DNA of 64,000 bases from Niallia endozanthoxylica (GTDB lineage Bacteria; Bacillota; Bacilli; Bacillales; Cytobacillaceae): the NCBI RefSeq assembly GCF_008710145.1, contig NZ_VYKL01000015.1, positions 1 to 64,000 on the forward strand, in the 5' to 3' direction. The position numbers were made by a program, and so were the translations under genes. This document shows, piece after piece, positions 34,321-43,837 of this stretch (its first letter is position 1; every line of letters begins with the position of its first letter). The notes below the pieces were generated by a model. It did no database searches. It saw nothing but the letters and a program-made list of their open reading frames with translations, and was not told where the DNA came from.

Positions 34321-36201
34321 CTATATCCAAACTCGTTTATTGTCCGCTCTTTTTGTTAATCGAAGCTGATCAAGCTTTTCGAGGAATGGAATCATTAGCT
34401 TTCTTGACAGTCCAAGAATTTGCTTTGCTTCTCCAATATCAAATTCGGATTTTGTTTCCGTTTTCAGCCTTTGTACCGCAACCTTAAAAATATCCCCATG
34501 CCAGTAATACTGTTCATCAAGAGAAACGATTTTTCCTTCTTCTTCAAGAAAATGCTTAATATCATTGATCAAATAATCAGGAATACCCTCATTTTTAAAA
34601 TAATCGATTACATAATAAACTTGATATTTATCTTGTTGCATCTTTACTAGCACATTTTCTGTTCGCTTCTGCCAGTTTTTTGGAACATGAGGAATAAATG
34701 TAGATAAAGAAACAAATTGCCCTTTTTTCAGCAATTGGTTTCTTTTTACCCCGGAATCTAGTACATATTCTAACAATGCTTTTGGGAATTCCTTTTGTAA
34801 TGGATGGAAAAGCTCTGCTTTATTCACCCCAGTCTTCATTGGATACTGTGAATGATAATAGGAAATCTTGTCGATGAATTCTTCTAAGAGCGTTTCAATA
34901 ATCGATTGCAGAGTATATTCCTTCTTTGAGATCAGAACAAACTCCTCACCGGTTAACTCGGTTAAGATGGATTCTTCAGACAGAGAAGTCATTGTGATCA
35001 ATTCTGATAAGGCCAGACATTTCCCTTCAACAAGGGCCGCCGTGATCCTTTCCTTTGCTGTACCAATTTTTTTCTGCTCCATTTGCTCAATCGTACGATA
35101 ACCAAATTTATATTTTTCACCACGCGGTTCAATCACCCAGCCGCCGCCGATTGTTTCCTTTGGTGTCGGCCTTCTTAGAATAAAACGGTCACCACGCTTC
35201 GTGACAATTTCTTCATCAAGCCTTAGTTGGCAAAGTACCTCGTCATTTTCCGTTTCAATTGAATTACGGTCAAAAAAGACAATTCTCCCCATTACTTCCG
35301 CTGTGCCAATGTGGCATTTTATCGGCATCCGCTGTTTCACAATATAATCTAAATCACTAACAACTTGCATCGCAACATCAATTGTTTTCGTGACAATAAA
35401 ATGCTCTGAAGAAACAAGAACATCTCCTCGTTCCAACTCTTCTTTTGTTACACCTGAAAGATTGAGTGCTGCTCTTTGCCCGGCAAATACATTCTGAACA
35501 AGTTGATGATGGACTTGAATTTGCCTAACCCGTACCGACAGACCTTTTGGCAATATAGTTAATACTTGGCCTTCTGAAACAGCTCCTTCGTAGACCGTTC
35601 CCCTTACGACCGTTCCTTGTCCTTTAACGGTAAAAACCTGATCGATAGGCAGCCGGAAAGCACCGCGAATATCACGCATTTCCTGTTCTTTTAAGGTGAC
35701 AATGATTTGCGACTTTAATTCTTCCACTCCCTTATGTGAAACGCTATCCACGAGAACATACGGGGCATTTTCAAAAACCGTACTTTTTAATTCATCAAAT
35801 ATTTCTTCTTTGACTATTTCAATTAGTTCTTCATCTACTCTGTCAATCTTTGTAATAGCAATAATACCCGTTTTTACGCCAAGAAACTTTAAAATTTCAA
35901 GATGCTCCCTTGTTTGAGGCATGACACCCTCATCTGCGGCCACAACTAGAACAACCAAATCAATACCGGCAACACCGGCAATCATTTGCCTGATAAATCG
36001 TTCATGACCTGGTACATCGACAACTGAAATTTGAATTTCATCATCCTCATATAATGGTGCAAAACCAAGCTCAATCGAAATATTCCGTTCCTTTTCTTCC
36101 TTTAACCGATCTGTATCTACATTTGTCAATGCCTTCGTAAGCGTTGTTTTTCCATGATCAATATGTCCAGCCATACCAATTGTAAAATACCGTTTATTCA
36201 C
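34321..36201 (-). CDS. selB: Selenocysteine-specific elongation factor SelB
   Basis: 626 aa, full length. It delivers Sec-tRNA to UGA codons marked by SECIS hairpins. GTPase domain: GMAGHIDHGKTTLTKAL (G1) near residue 10, VVDVPGHERFIRQM (G3) near 60, AITKIDR (G4) near 116; then EF-Tu-like domains II and III, and a C-terminal stretch with the repeated winged helices that bind SECIS RNA (about 375-626). Start GTG 36201, AGGTGG upstream. selA, selC and selD are not in the window, although selA commonly adjoins selB. Presence implies at least one selenoprotein elsewhere. Confidence 0.93.
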   Translation of the reverse strand: MNKRYFTIGMAGHIDHGKTTLTKALTNVDTDRLKEEKERNISIELGFAPLYEDDEIQISVVDVPGHERFIRQMIAGVAGIDLVVLVVAADEGVMPQTREHLEILKFLGVKTGIIAITKIDRVDEELIEIVKEEIFDELKSTVFENAPYVLVDSVSHKGVEELKSQIIVTLKEQEMRDIRGAFRLPIDQVFTVKGQGTVVRGTVYEGAVSEGQVLTILPKGLSVRVRQIQVHHQLVQNVFAGQRAALNLSGVTKEELERGDVLVSSEHFIVTKTIDVAMQVVSDLDYIVKQRMPIKCHIGTAEVMGRIVFFDRNSIETENDEVLCQLRLDEEIVTKRGDRFILRRPTPKETIGGGWVIEPRGEKYKFGYRTIEQMEQKKIGTAKERITAALVEGKCLALSELITMTSLSEESILTELTGEEFVLISKKEYTLQSIIETLLEEFIDKISYYHSQYPMKTGVNKAELFHPLQKEFPKALLEYVLDSGVKRNQLLKKGQFVSLSTFIPHVPKNWQKRTENVLVKMQQDKYQVYYVIDYFKNEGIPDYLINDIKHFLEEEGKIVSLDEQYYWHGDIFKVAVQRLKTETKSEFDIGEAKQILGLSRKLMIPFLEKLDQLRLTKRADNKRVWI

Positions 36202-36324
36202 CTGAAGCCACCTGCTTTTATTTGCGTTTTTATTATTATAACATGTTGACCTAATTGAAAACCTATCCTAACGTTCTGAGGAACCTTAACACCAAATATT
36301 CCTTTCCTGCTTTGATATTTCAAA

Positions 36325-36364
36325 CAAAAAAAGCATACAAGGATGAAAAACAACCCTTGTATGC
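36325..36364 (-). terminator. Intrinsic terminator after sbcC
   Basis: Minus strand 10-bp stem GCATACAAGG/CCTTGTATGC, 12-nt loop and T7 tail. Confidence 0.9.
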
Positions 36365-36371
36365 ATAATCA

Positions 36372-39300
36372 TCAGCCATTTAAAAAGTGGAATTCTGTTG
36401 TGCTCCCGCTTTTTGTTGCCATCACTTCAAGTCTGGCATCTATTCGTTCCTTTAACTCAGGCACATGCGAAATAATGCCAACAAGACGGCCGCTTGATTG
36501 GATATCAATAAGGGCTTCAATCGATTGATCTAATGATTCTGGGTCAAGAGTTCCGAACCCTTCATCAATAAACATGGTTTCCAGTGACACACCGCCGGCA
36601 TACTGCTGAACAATATCTGCCAGCCCTAATGCCAATGAAAGAGAAGCCTTAAAGCTTTCACCGCCAGAAAGTGTTTTGACATGACGCTCTTGGCCTGTAT
36701 ATTGGTCAAAAACAAGTAATTCCAAGCCGCTTTGAACATTTCCTTTGGAACGATCCGTTTTACGATTCAGCTCATAGCGCCCGCTTGTCATTTTCTTAAG
36801 ACGTTCATTTGCTTCACGCAGAATATCGTCAAGAAATGCCGCCAAAACATATCGTTCAAATGTAATCCGCTGATTATTTTGTCCCTTCGCCATCTCATAT
36901 AGATGACCAATTAATTCGTACTTTTCTTCGAGAGATTTTATACCATCGTTAATCATTTCAACTTTTTCTGCGATATGCTCATCTTCTGCTTTTCTTACAA
37001 ACAGCTGATTATAACGATTTTGTATGGCTAGAATCTCGCTCTTAATCATTTCAAATGCGGCGTTCAACTCAGCGAGATCAGGTTCTTTTATGTCAGAGAG
37101 TACTTTGTCCAATTCTTCATATCGATCTTTTACTGAGCGGAATTCTTCATGGTAGAAACGAACCTCCTGCTGCAGCTGCATGATTTCTTGCTCGCTTTTC
37201 TTCGCTTTCTCATAAGCAGTGTACCCTATAAAACCTTGTTCCTCCAATTTCAACTTAAACTTTTCACGTTCAACTTTCAACTTTTGCTCTGCTTGAGCTG
37301 TTTGTTTTTCTGCTTCCTCAAAGCGGGCTGTTTCGGAAAGAAGCATTTCGTTTGTCCTCTGGTAGTTTAGCTGTACGTGTTCATATCGTTTCATTAACTC
37401 TTCATACTGTTGTACAACCCTTTGCAGCTCAGTTTCAAACGCAGGGATGGTTTGTAATTGTTGCGGAATTTTATCCTTCATTTGTGAAAGGACAGTATTT
37501 TTTTCTGTAAATTGGATGGTTAGGCGATTCATTTTTTCGATTATACTTGCGAGATAATCATTTGTTTGTTTTATTTCCTGCTCGTACTTTTCTAACTGGT
37601 TCCCGATTATTTCCAATCTTTTCTTTTGCTTCTGCAACTGCTCCTGTCTTACCCGAAGCTGTAGTATTTCATCCCCCACGGTGTTCTTTACCAAATCCAA
37701 TTCGTTTACCGAGAATTCACCACGTTCGTTTGCAATACTCTTTAATAGTTCTTTTACGCTTTCTTCTAATGTCTTTTCAGCTGCTTGGGCTTTAATAAGG
37801 GATGATTCAGCCTGACGCTTTTCTGCTTCCGCTTCAGTCCTCTGCTGCTTAGCCACTTTTAAGTCCTCTTCAGATGGAATGTCCCCTTTAGTATTAAGAG
37901 CCAGGTTCGGATGGTTCGTTGATCCGCAAACAGGACATTCTTCACCATTTTGCAGTTTATTCGCTAAAATAGCAGCTTGACCATGTAGCCATTTTTGCTC
38001 CAGCTCCTGGACAAGGACCATAGAATCCTCATAACGGGAATGAGTACTCTCGAATAGACCTGCCTTATGCTGGCAATCACGTTGAGCTTGAAGATACCTG
38101 TTATACTGCTGTTCGCATTTCACGATTTGTTCGTATACATGCTCAAGCTTGTCCATTTTTCGTTCATTTTCAAAGTACGTCATTTGCTCTTCATCCAGCT
38201 GCTTTTTTTCTGCCTGTATTGCTTGAACAGCCTGTTCCATTGCTTTGATTCGCTCTTCGCTGCTCTTCTTAGAAAAAGATACCTCCTGCAGTTGTTTATC
38301 AAGACGATCTACTTCCTGACTGAACAAAGAAAGCGAGCGGACCTCCTCTTCCATTTGCTTTAATCGATTAACTGTCTCTAAGTGGTCTTGGCGTTCAGTC
38401 TCTTTTTCTTTCTCTTGCTTTAACCTTATTTCCCACTCAGTATATGAGCTTGTTAATTCTTCTTTTTTTGCCAGAATGGATTCTTGATTTGCTTTTGCGC
38501 CGTCAAGCTCACGCTTTAAACGATGGCATAATTCTTCCTGATTTGTCAGCACTGCCGCTTTTTGAGCTAAGGTAATAAGATTTTCTTTCCCTTCAACAGC
38601 CTGCTTTTGATCTTCAAGCTCAAGTTTTCTTTTCTTTAGTTCTTTACGAGCCTGCAGTTGTTTCATGATGGCTTCACCTTCAAACAACTGCTGCTGTATC
38701 TTATCCTTTTCAGCTTCCTTTATTTGTGTTTCGTTAGTCAGCCTAGTTAGTTCACTATTTAACAATTCTATTTCTTCCTTCAATAAGGGAAGAATTTTTA
38801 CATCATTATGGCGATCCTCAAGAAGTGCAGTTCTAAGCTCTTCATGTAAAAAAGCCTGAATACGGCCCAGCGTTTGATTTCGTTCATTTTTTTGGCTTTC
38901 AACAGCGTTTTTCAGCTCTAACGCTTCTTCTTTAAGCTTATCTTCAACCTTTTTATAAATTTCAGTATGAAATAGGCGTTGAAGTATCGTTTCTTTTTCT
39001 TTACTATCAGATGTCAACAGCTTACGGAATTCGCCTTGTGGAATCATGAGAATCTGCCGGAATTGATTACTGTCTATCAGCATGATTTCTTTTATTTTCA
39101 CATCAACATCACGAACATTTGAAGCAAGTATCTGGAATTTCCCCGTTTCATCCGCTACATATAGTTCTGCCTTTGCCCCAATCGTTGTATAACCTTCCCC
39201 GCGGTCTTTTTTCTTTTCCTGCTGTGGCGACCTTCTTATTAAGTATATCTTGTTACGCAGACTAAACTCGAGTTCTACTTCTGTTAAAAGATCCGAACTG

Positions 39301-39512
39301 GCAAATTGGCTGCGGAGATCCGTCCCATTCCGATCCTCTCCGCTTGCTTTACCATAAATAGCATAGCTGATTCCATCAAAAATAGTCGTTTTCCCAGCAC
39401 CTGTTTTCCCTGAAATCACAAACATGGTCCGTGACCCGAGCTTAGTGAAATCAATTTCCTCTTTAGCAGCGTATGGGCCAAATGCCTGCATCGTTATTTT
39501 TAACGGTCTCAT
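36372..39512 (-). CDS. sbcC: Exonuclease SbcC (SMC-like ATPase subunit)
   Basis: 1046 aa. Walker A VISGKTGAGKTTIFDGI near residue 32, long coiled coils rich in Glu/Lys/Gln on both sides of the zinc hook GEECPVCGSTNHP near residue 530, and the C-terminal ATPase motifs KTLSGGESFKASLSLAL near 950 and MFIDEGFGTLDPESLD near 990. With SbcD it removes DNA hairpins and processes double-strand breaks. It begins 4 bp inside sbcD (ATGA overlap). Confidence 0.97.
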   Translation of the reverse strand: MRPLKITMQAFGPYAAKEEIDFTKLGSRTMFVISGKTGAGKTTIFDGISYAIYGKASGEDRNGTDLRSQFASSDLLTEVELEFSLRNKIYLIRRSPQQEKKKDRGEGYTTIGAKAELYVADETGKFQILASNVRDVDVKIKEIMLIDSNQFRQILMIPQGEFRKLLTSDSKEKETILQRLFHTEIYKKVEDKLKEEALELKNAVESQKNERNQTLGRIQAFLHEELRTALLEDRHNDVKILPLLKEEIELLNSELTRLTNETQIKEAEKDKIQQQLFEGEAIMKQLQARKELKKRKLELEDQKQAVEGKENLITLAQKAAVLTNQEELCHRLKRELDGAKANQESILAKKEELTSSYTEWEIRLKQEKEKETERQDHLETVNRLKQMEEEVRSLSLFSQEVDRLDKQLQEVSFSKKSSEERIKAMEQAVQAIQAEKKQLDEEQMTYFENERKMDKLEHVYEQIVKCEQQYNRYLQAQRDCQHKAGLFESTHSRYEDSMVLVQELEQKWLHGQAAILANKLQNGEECPVCGSTNHPNLALNTKGDIPSEEDLKVAKQQRTEAEAEKRQAESSLIKAQAAEKTLEESVKELLKSIANERGEFSVNELDLVKNTVGDEILQLRVRQEQLQKQKKRLEIIGNQLEKYEQEIKQTNDYLASIIEKMNRLTIQFTEKNTVLSQMKDKIPQQLQTIPAFETELQRVVQQYEELMKRYEHVQLNYQRTNEMLLSETARFEEAEKQTAQAEQKLKVEREKFKLKLEEQGFIGYTAYEKAKKSEQEIMQLQQEVRFYHEEFRSVKDRYEELDKVLSDIKEPDLAELNAAFEMIKSEILAIQNRYNQLFVRKAEDEHIAEKVEMINDGIKSLEEKYELIGHLYEMAKGQNNQRITFERYVLAAFLDDILREANERLKKMTSGRYELNRKTDRSKGNVQSGLELLVFDQYTGQERHVKTLSGGESFKASLSLALGLADIVQQYAGGVSLETMFIDEGFGTLDPESLDQSIEALIDIQSSGRLVGIISHVPELKERIDARLEVMATKSGSTTEFHFLNG

Positions 39513-40654
39513 TTTGCCACCTCTTCCTTTAACACCTTTCCAATGACCTCACTTATAACCTTGCGCTTGTCTTCAGTAAACTCAAGTGTAGTTATATCTT
39601 TATAGAATTTTTCAAATAACTCAAGCTCAGACTTTTTGTGTTCCTTTATTATTTCAAGCTGGTGTTTTTTCTTCTGATCGGTTAAGTGAATTTTTCTCTC
39701 AAGATGGAGGACATTCGGATAGACTTGGCGCAGTTTTCCGATTGGATCAAGCAATGCCCCTTCATCAAGCAAAGTTACTTTTAAATAATCATCGACCTTT
39801 TCATGCTGATAAACCCCTGGATCTAAGAGTTGTTCAAGAGTACCTTCTAATTCACGCATATCATTTCTCGGAGATAAAGAACGATACCTTATATCAAACT
39901 GACCCTTTTCATCTATTTCAATAATTGAGACAGATTTTTTTTGTTTAGCTTCTGAAAATGAATATTTCATTAACGACCCTGAATACTTGACTGATTGATG
40001 TTTGATTGCATCCGGACTATGCAAATGCCCAAGTGCTGTATAGGAAAATGGTTCAAAAAGATCAACAGACACACAGCCTGAACCGCCAACTGACAGAGTT
40101 CTTTCAGAATCACTTGTTGCCCCTCCTAATACAAAGGCATGGCCGACAAACACATTTGGTTCATGACTATTTATGTTTTTTTCGATTTGATCAATTATTG
40201 TTTTCATCGCATCCTGATGAGTATGAATCGTATCATCATCAAATAATTGCCGCACAATCCCTGGTTCTGCGTAAGGAACTAAGTAAAAATTAACCCCCTT
40301 AATTGATACTGGAAGAAGCTCTTTCGAAAGCTTTCCGGCTAAATAAAATTGGCTGTTACGATACCATGAACTACCGAATGAAAGACGCTCTGCACTATCA
40401 TGATTACCCGATATCGCGACAACCGGAATGTTTAATTCAACATTTATTTTAAATAAAACCTCATCTAATAACTCAACTGCTTCTGTCGGAGGAACTGAAC
40501 GATCATACAGATCTCCTGCAATAACAACCGCATCCGGTTTTTCTTCTTCTACTAGACTAACGAATTGGTTCAATATAAAACGTTGGTCTTCTGTCATATA
40601 AATTCCGTGTACCAATTTCCCTAAATGCCAATCAGCTGTATGAATAAATTTCAA
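39509..40654 (-). CDS. sbcD: Exonuclease SbcD (Mre11-like nuclease subunit)
   Basis: 381 aa. Calcineurin-like phosphodiesterase motifs with Mn ligands: FIHTADWHLGK near residue 5, VVIAGDLYDRSVPPTEAV near 45, AISGNHDSAERLSFG near 80, VFVGHAFVLGG near 170 and YTALGHLHSPD near 210. Forms the SbcCD complex with the downstream gene. Overlapping stop and start suggest fixed stoichiometry. First gene of the pair; its promoter lies in 40655-40770. Confidence 0.97.
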   Translation of the reverse strand: MKFIHTADWHLGKLVHGIYMTEDQRFILNQFVSLVEEEKPDAVVIAGDLYDRSVPPTEAVELLDEVLFKINVELNIPVVAISGNHDSAERLSFGSSWYRNSQFYLAGKLSKELLPVSIKGVNFYLVPYAEPGIVRQLFDDDTIHTHQDAMKTIIDQIEKNINSHEPNVFVGHAFVLGGATSDSERTLSVGGSGCVSVDLFEPFSYTALGHLHSPDAIKHQSVKYSGSLMKYSFSEAKQKKSVSIIEIDEKGQFDIRYRSLSPRNDMRELEGTLEQLLDPGVYQHEKVDDYLKVTLLDEGALLDPIGKLRQVYPNVLHLERKIHLTDQKKKHQLEIIKEHKKSELELFEKFYKDITTLEFTEDKRKVISEVIGKVLKEEVAK

Positions 40655-40770
40655 TCCGCTTCACCTCTATTTCTCTCTTCTCGCATTCTTTTATTATAGC
40701 AAAATTAAGAATGCACAAGTGAGCCTAATTATGGTATCACTTCATTCTAAGTTTATGTAGTGCCTAACAC

Positions 40771-40803
40771 TAAAAAACAGCTCAACCATTGGTTGAGCTG
40801 TTT
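40771..40803 (-). terminator. Intrinsic terminator of the cold-shock gene
   Basis: Minus strand stem AACAGCTCAACC/GGTTGAGCTGTT with a 2-4 nt loop and T6 tail. Confidence 0.9.
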
Positions 40804-40819
40804 ATATGAGTATATTAAA

Positions 40820-41020
40820 TTATAATTTTGTTACGTTAGCAGCTTGTGGTCCACGAGCACCTTCAACTACTTCAAAAGATACTTCTTGACCTTCTTCTAG
40901 AGTTTTGAAACCTTCTGATTGGATAGCAGAGTAATGAACAAATACATCATTTCCATCTTCAGCTTCGATAAATCCGAAACCTTTTTCTGAGTTAAACCAT
41001 TTTACTTTACCGTTTTTCAT
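40820..41020 (-). CDS. Cold-shock protein, CspA/CspB family
   Basis: 66 aa OB-fold. RNA-binding motifs RNP1 KGFGFIE (residues ~13-19) and RNP2 VFVHYSAI (about 26-33) are intact. Strong ribosome site (GGAGG) and a leader of more than 100 nt, as usual for csp genes whose mRNA is cold-regulated. It acts as an RNA chaperone. Confidence 0.96.
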   Translation of the reverse strand: MKNGKVKWFNSEKGFGFIEAEDGNDVFVHYSAIQSEGFKTLEEGQEVSFEVVEGARGPQAANVTKL

Positions 41021-41356
41021 GAAAAAAAATCCTCCTATTGGCTGTTAAGCCATATAAAATTCACCATTTACAACGTTGATAGTTTCACTTTCATTACTCA
41101 TCCAAACAAAGGTCAAACCTGTGAATAAGCAGCATGCAATTATCTAACACGATGCATAACGGTTACATAAAATTTATCATTTTCAGTCTAGAATGTCAAG
41201 ATTTAGCAGGGGTAAAAACCCTATTATATTAAGGATGTAAGCCCTCTCAGGAGCAATTCTCGCAGCAGAAAAAGTTCATTGATTCGGGCTCGATTCTCAC
41301 GCAATAAAACAATCATTTTCATAATGTAAATTATAAAAAGTTAAGGAGTGTTAAAA
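41021..41356. other. 336-bp divergent region, csp leader and coat-gene promoter
   Basis: No gene seen. The left part is the expected 5' leader of the minus-strand csp gene, which contains a conspicuous CATGAAAA ribosome-site region. The right part carries the sigma-K -10 match at 41320-41328 for the CotY/CotZ-type gene. Confidence 0.6.
41320..41328 (+). promoter_or_regulatory. Putative sigma-K -10 of the CotY/CotZ-type gene (CATAATGTA)
   Basis: Exact match to CATANNNTA, 28 bp upstream of the ATG at 41357, leaving a short leader. The -35 AC is not well placed. B. subtilis cotY and cotZ are sigma-K/GerE genes, which supports it. Confidence 0.55.
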
Positions 41357-41929
41357 ATGGACAGGTATCGTTCATATCGAGAACACGATGACAAGAATCG
41401 CTTTTTTTCTCCTTATCGGTATGAAAGCAGCGACGATCATTGTATGGATACGCGCGAAAAAAAAGATGATCGCAAAAGTTGTGTAAAGGATATATTAAAA
41501 GCCATCCTCCATGCCCAAAAAGAAGTTGAAAAACAAAAAATGGAACATCGTTCAAGCTGTAAATCGTGCTTCGATGACCTTTTTGCGGAAAAGAAAAAAG
41601 AAATAAAGAAAAATACGATTCCATTTATTCTTTATAATGAGGACTGCAAGCCATTTAAAGCCATAGGCGTAATGGAATATACCTGTCAGCAAACAAAACA
41701 AACGAAACTGTCCTGCGTATCATCCTATATTCTTAAAATAAAAGAATTGGATGATAATTGTGCTGTTCTTGAACTACTAGTCTTCAAACATGACCATAGA
41801 ACACAAAATGTCTGCTGTCAGATTAACCATAAGGAAGCTAAGGACCTAGTTGGTACGGGCATATGCATTACGGTTGACTTATCCTGTTTTTGTGCTGTTT
41901 CTTGCTTGCCTGCTGCTTGTTTACATTAA
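41357..41929 (+). CDS. CotY/CotZ (ExsY)-family cysteine-rich spore coat protein
   Basis: 190 aa from ATG 41357 (AAGGAG upstream). Family pattern: CVKDILKAILHAQKEVEKQK, SCKSCFDDLF, NTIPFILYNEDCKPF, CAVLELLVF and the C-terminus CITVDLSCFCAVSCLPAACL. The many Cys residues cross-link in the outer coat or exosporium basal layer. The N-terminal 45 residues are charged and less conserved. Members self-assemble into lattices. A sigma-K -10 lies upstream. It converges on the ParR-like gene. Confidence 0.9.
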   Translation: MDRYRSYREHDDKNRFFSPYRYESSDDHCMDTREKKDDRKSCVKDILKAILHAQKEVEKQKMEHRSSCKSCFDDLFAEKKKEIKKNTIPFILYNEDCKPFKAIGVMEYTCQQTKQTKLSCVSSYILKIKELDDNCAVLELLVFKHDHRTQNVCCQINHKEAKDLVGTGICITVDLSCFCAVSCLPAACLH

Positions 41930-41935
41930 TACAAT

Positions 41936-42043
41936 AAAAGCTGATCATAATGAGGATGGCTGCTGCATTTATTCATTTCCAGCAATTTTCTTCCTAGACT
42001 GTTATATTGTTAAATCAATAACCGCCATTATGAATCAGCTTTT
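41936..42043. other. Candidate structured RNA or complex terminator between convergent genes
   Basis: A long closing inverted repeat (AAAAGCTGATCATAATG at 41936-41952 with CATTATGAATCAGCTTTT at 42026-42043, one bulge) surrounds two small internal stems (TGCTG/CAGCA and GTTATATTG/CAATAAC), giving a possible three-way junction. It starts 7 bp after the coat gene stop. T-rich tails on either strand are weak. Confidence 0.4.
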
Positions 42044-42057
42044 CTTATGAATAACCT

Positions 42058-42441
42058 TTATCCTCCAAAAGCCTCTAGAATTTCCTCTAATTCTTTTAAA
42101 TCGACATCGATATCTGTCTTTAATGGTTTCTGCTGTTGATTAACTTTTTGCTTGTTAAGTTTATTCAACGGCCCCGCAGGCATTTCCTTAAGCATTTTTT
42201 TTATTTCTGACAACTCATATAATATTTCATCATTGCCTCCGCCGCTCCCTTTCTTGGGATGCAAATAACTGGTAAGAGCTGACATGACTAGATGAACAAG
42301 AGTACTGTTATCCGCATGGTATTCGATCTGCTCTTGGACTTTTTGCGATACAGCATAGGATTCGCCTGATTTTACATCAATGAATTTCTCAGGAATCATA
42401 ATCGCCACTTTGTTGACGTAATCTGTGTGAATTTTCGACAT
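42058..42441 (-). CDS. Small partner of the actin-like ATPase (ParR-like adaptor)
   Basis: 127 aa from ATG 42441 (AAGGTG upstream; a GTG at 42450 lies in that site). N-terminal KIHTDYVNKVAIMIPEKFID, a helical SQKVQEQIEYHADNSTLVHLV central part, then a Gly/Lys linker and an acidic C-terminal helix ending LKELEEILEAFGG, the layout of ParR adaptors in which the C-terminus docks on ParM. No clear ribbon-helix-helix is proven. It ends the two-gene unit with the ATPase (19 bp apart). Assignment is by order and organisation, not strong homology. Confidence 0.6.
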   Translation of the reverse strand: MSKIHTDYVNKVAIMIPEKFIDVKSGESYAVSQKVQEQIEYHADNSTLVHLVMSALTSYLHPKKGSGGGNDEILYELSEIKKMLKEMPAGPLNKLNKQKVNQQQKPLKTDIDVDLKELEEILEAFGG

Positions 42442-42460
42442 TTCCGTCACCTTCTACCTT

Positions 42461-43651
42461 CTACACCTTAACGGTTTCATAATCAATTGCACTTACTTGA
42501 TCTTTCTTTAATTGATTCATTTTCGCGAGAATCATCAGACCGAGAACATTCAGCTTCTCCATATCTTCAGGGAAAAAGAGTTGAATGGGTCGACCCCTCT
42601 CAGCCCATTTGACAGCTGCCTGTTGAATTTGTTTTTTAGCTAATTTTGCCGCACCGCCGACTGCAATATATCTAGCAGCACCTTTTATCTCAGTCGAGCT
42701 GCTTCTAACACGATCAAAATACTCCAGATACTTAATAGCCATTGCGCGTAACTGAGGAATAATATATTTACTTATATCTTTTTTGACTCCTGCAAACGGC
42801 TCTACATACCATTCTGATTGTCCTTTAGCCAATTTCTCCTCTAACTCGGAACGAGAATCAAAGCGATATAATTCATTTTTGTTTACCTTTTGAATAATAA
42901 GATCAAGAAACTGATTGATTCCAAAGGGTTCTCCTTCAACAGAAGCTACAGGTTTATTGTTTTTGATACCGACAAAATCGACTGTATCCCCGCCTAAATC
43001 ACCGATAATAACACCTTTAAGAGAGTCCTTCACAATTGAATCATCTCTAATACCCAGCGTATCCTGATCCCTTGTTAGTCCAAGGTAAGCACAGGCTCCT
43101 TCAGCACCAATGACAACATCATGAACATGAAGTTTGACTGTTACCTCTTTCGGCTCTTCGACTCCTGGCACCTTATGGAAGATAACGGTATGAGTACCTA
43201 TTAACCGCTTTTTGAATAAGTCTTTTTTCTCTTTATACTGCGTAGTGGGCAAGGAAGCAGCTAATTGATCGATGTGATAATTGATTTCTGTTTCTTCTTG
43301 ATTGACTAACACTGCATGATAGGCTGCTAGACCAAATAATAGAATATAAGTACGATCTTCATCCACCTTCTGATTATTAATAGCCGTTAAACTAACATCT
43401 CTCTGTTTCGCTGCGCTTTTACCAATATAATAAACTTCCCGTTTGTCAACAATCGCATGACTTTTGATTTCAATGATTAAATTCTCTTCAAAATTGATAT
43501 CTTCATCGTCATATGGCTTTTCATAATATTCTTCATCAAACAAAGCTAATGCATTTGGGATTTGGTATTCATTTATCATCCCTGAATCAGAAGCTATCGC
43601 TTTGTACCAGCTGTTTCCAATATCAACAGCAAGAAAATGTTGGTTATTCAT
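42461..43651 (-). CDS. ParM/StbA-family actin-like ATPase
   Basis: 396 aa. Actin-fold ATP-binding motifs: phosphate-1 FLAVDIGNSWYKAI at residues 6-19, phosphate-2 IIGDLGGDTVDFVG near 215, and adenosine motif YIAVGGAAKLAKK near 335. It clusters by pattern with ParM/Alp plasmid-segregation actins rather than with MreB or FtsA. Ribosome site GGAGG. The unit with its small partner is embedded among spore-surface genes, with no replication gene nearby and no iterons in the 186 bp upstream. It may be a chromosomal, domesticated filament system; its cargo is unknown. Confidence 0.85.
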   Translation of the reverse strand: MNNQHFLAVDIGNSWYKAIASDSGMINEYQIPNALALFDEEYYEKPYDDEDINFEENLIIEIKSHAIVDKREVYYIGKSAAKQRDVSLTAINNQKVDEDRTYILLFGLAAYHAVLVNQEETEINYHIDQLAASLPTTQYKEKKDLFKKRLIGTHTVIFHKVPGVEEPKEVTVKLHVHDVVIGAEGACAYLGLTRDQDTLGIRDDSIVKDSLKGVIIGDLGGDTVDFVGIKNNKPVASVEGEPFGINQFLDLIIQKVNKNELYRFDSRSELEEKLAKGQSEWYVEPFAGVKKDISKYIIPQLRAMAIKYLEYFDRVRSSSTEIKGAARYIAVGGAAKLAKKQIQQAAVKWAERGRPIQLFFPEDMEKLNVLGLMILAKMNQLKKDQVSAIDYETVKV

Positions 43652-43837
43652 CGGGTATCAACCTCCTTCTGAATCTTATGCAAGATGGGCATTTTGTGGT
43701 GCAAGTACCTATTATTGAAAATGCTCATTCGGTTTTCTGTCTAAATTCCACGTTTATACTGATTCATATATCTAAGCGGAGAATGTACACATGCATAGGA
43801 TGAATGGAAGATAGAAATCAAGGAGGAATTATAAAAA

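Noticed and set aside
34321..36201. Nearby selenoprotein with in-frame UGA
   Set aside because: I looked for genes ending early with a continuing frame and found none in the window.
37149..38859. Several long plus-strand frames opposite sbcC
   Set aside because: Shadows of the long coiled-coil gene, without ribosome sites.
43652..43837. parC-like iterons upstream of the ParM-like gene
   Set aside because: No tandem direct repeats are visible in the 186 bp.
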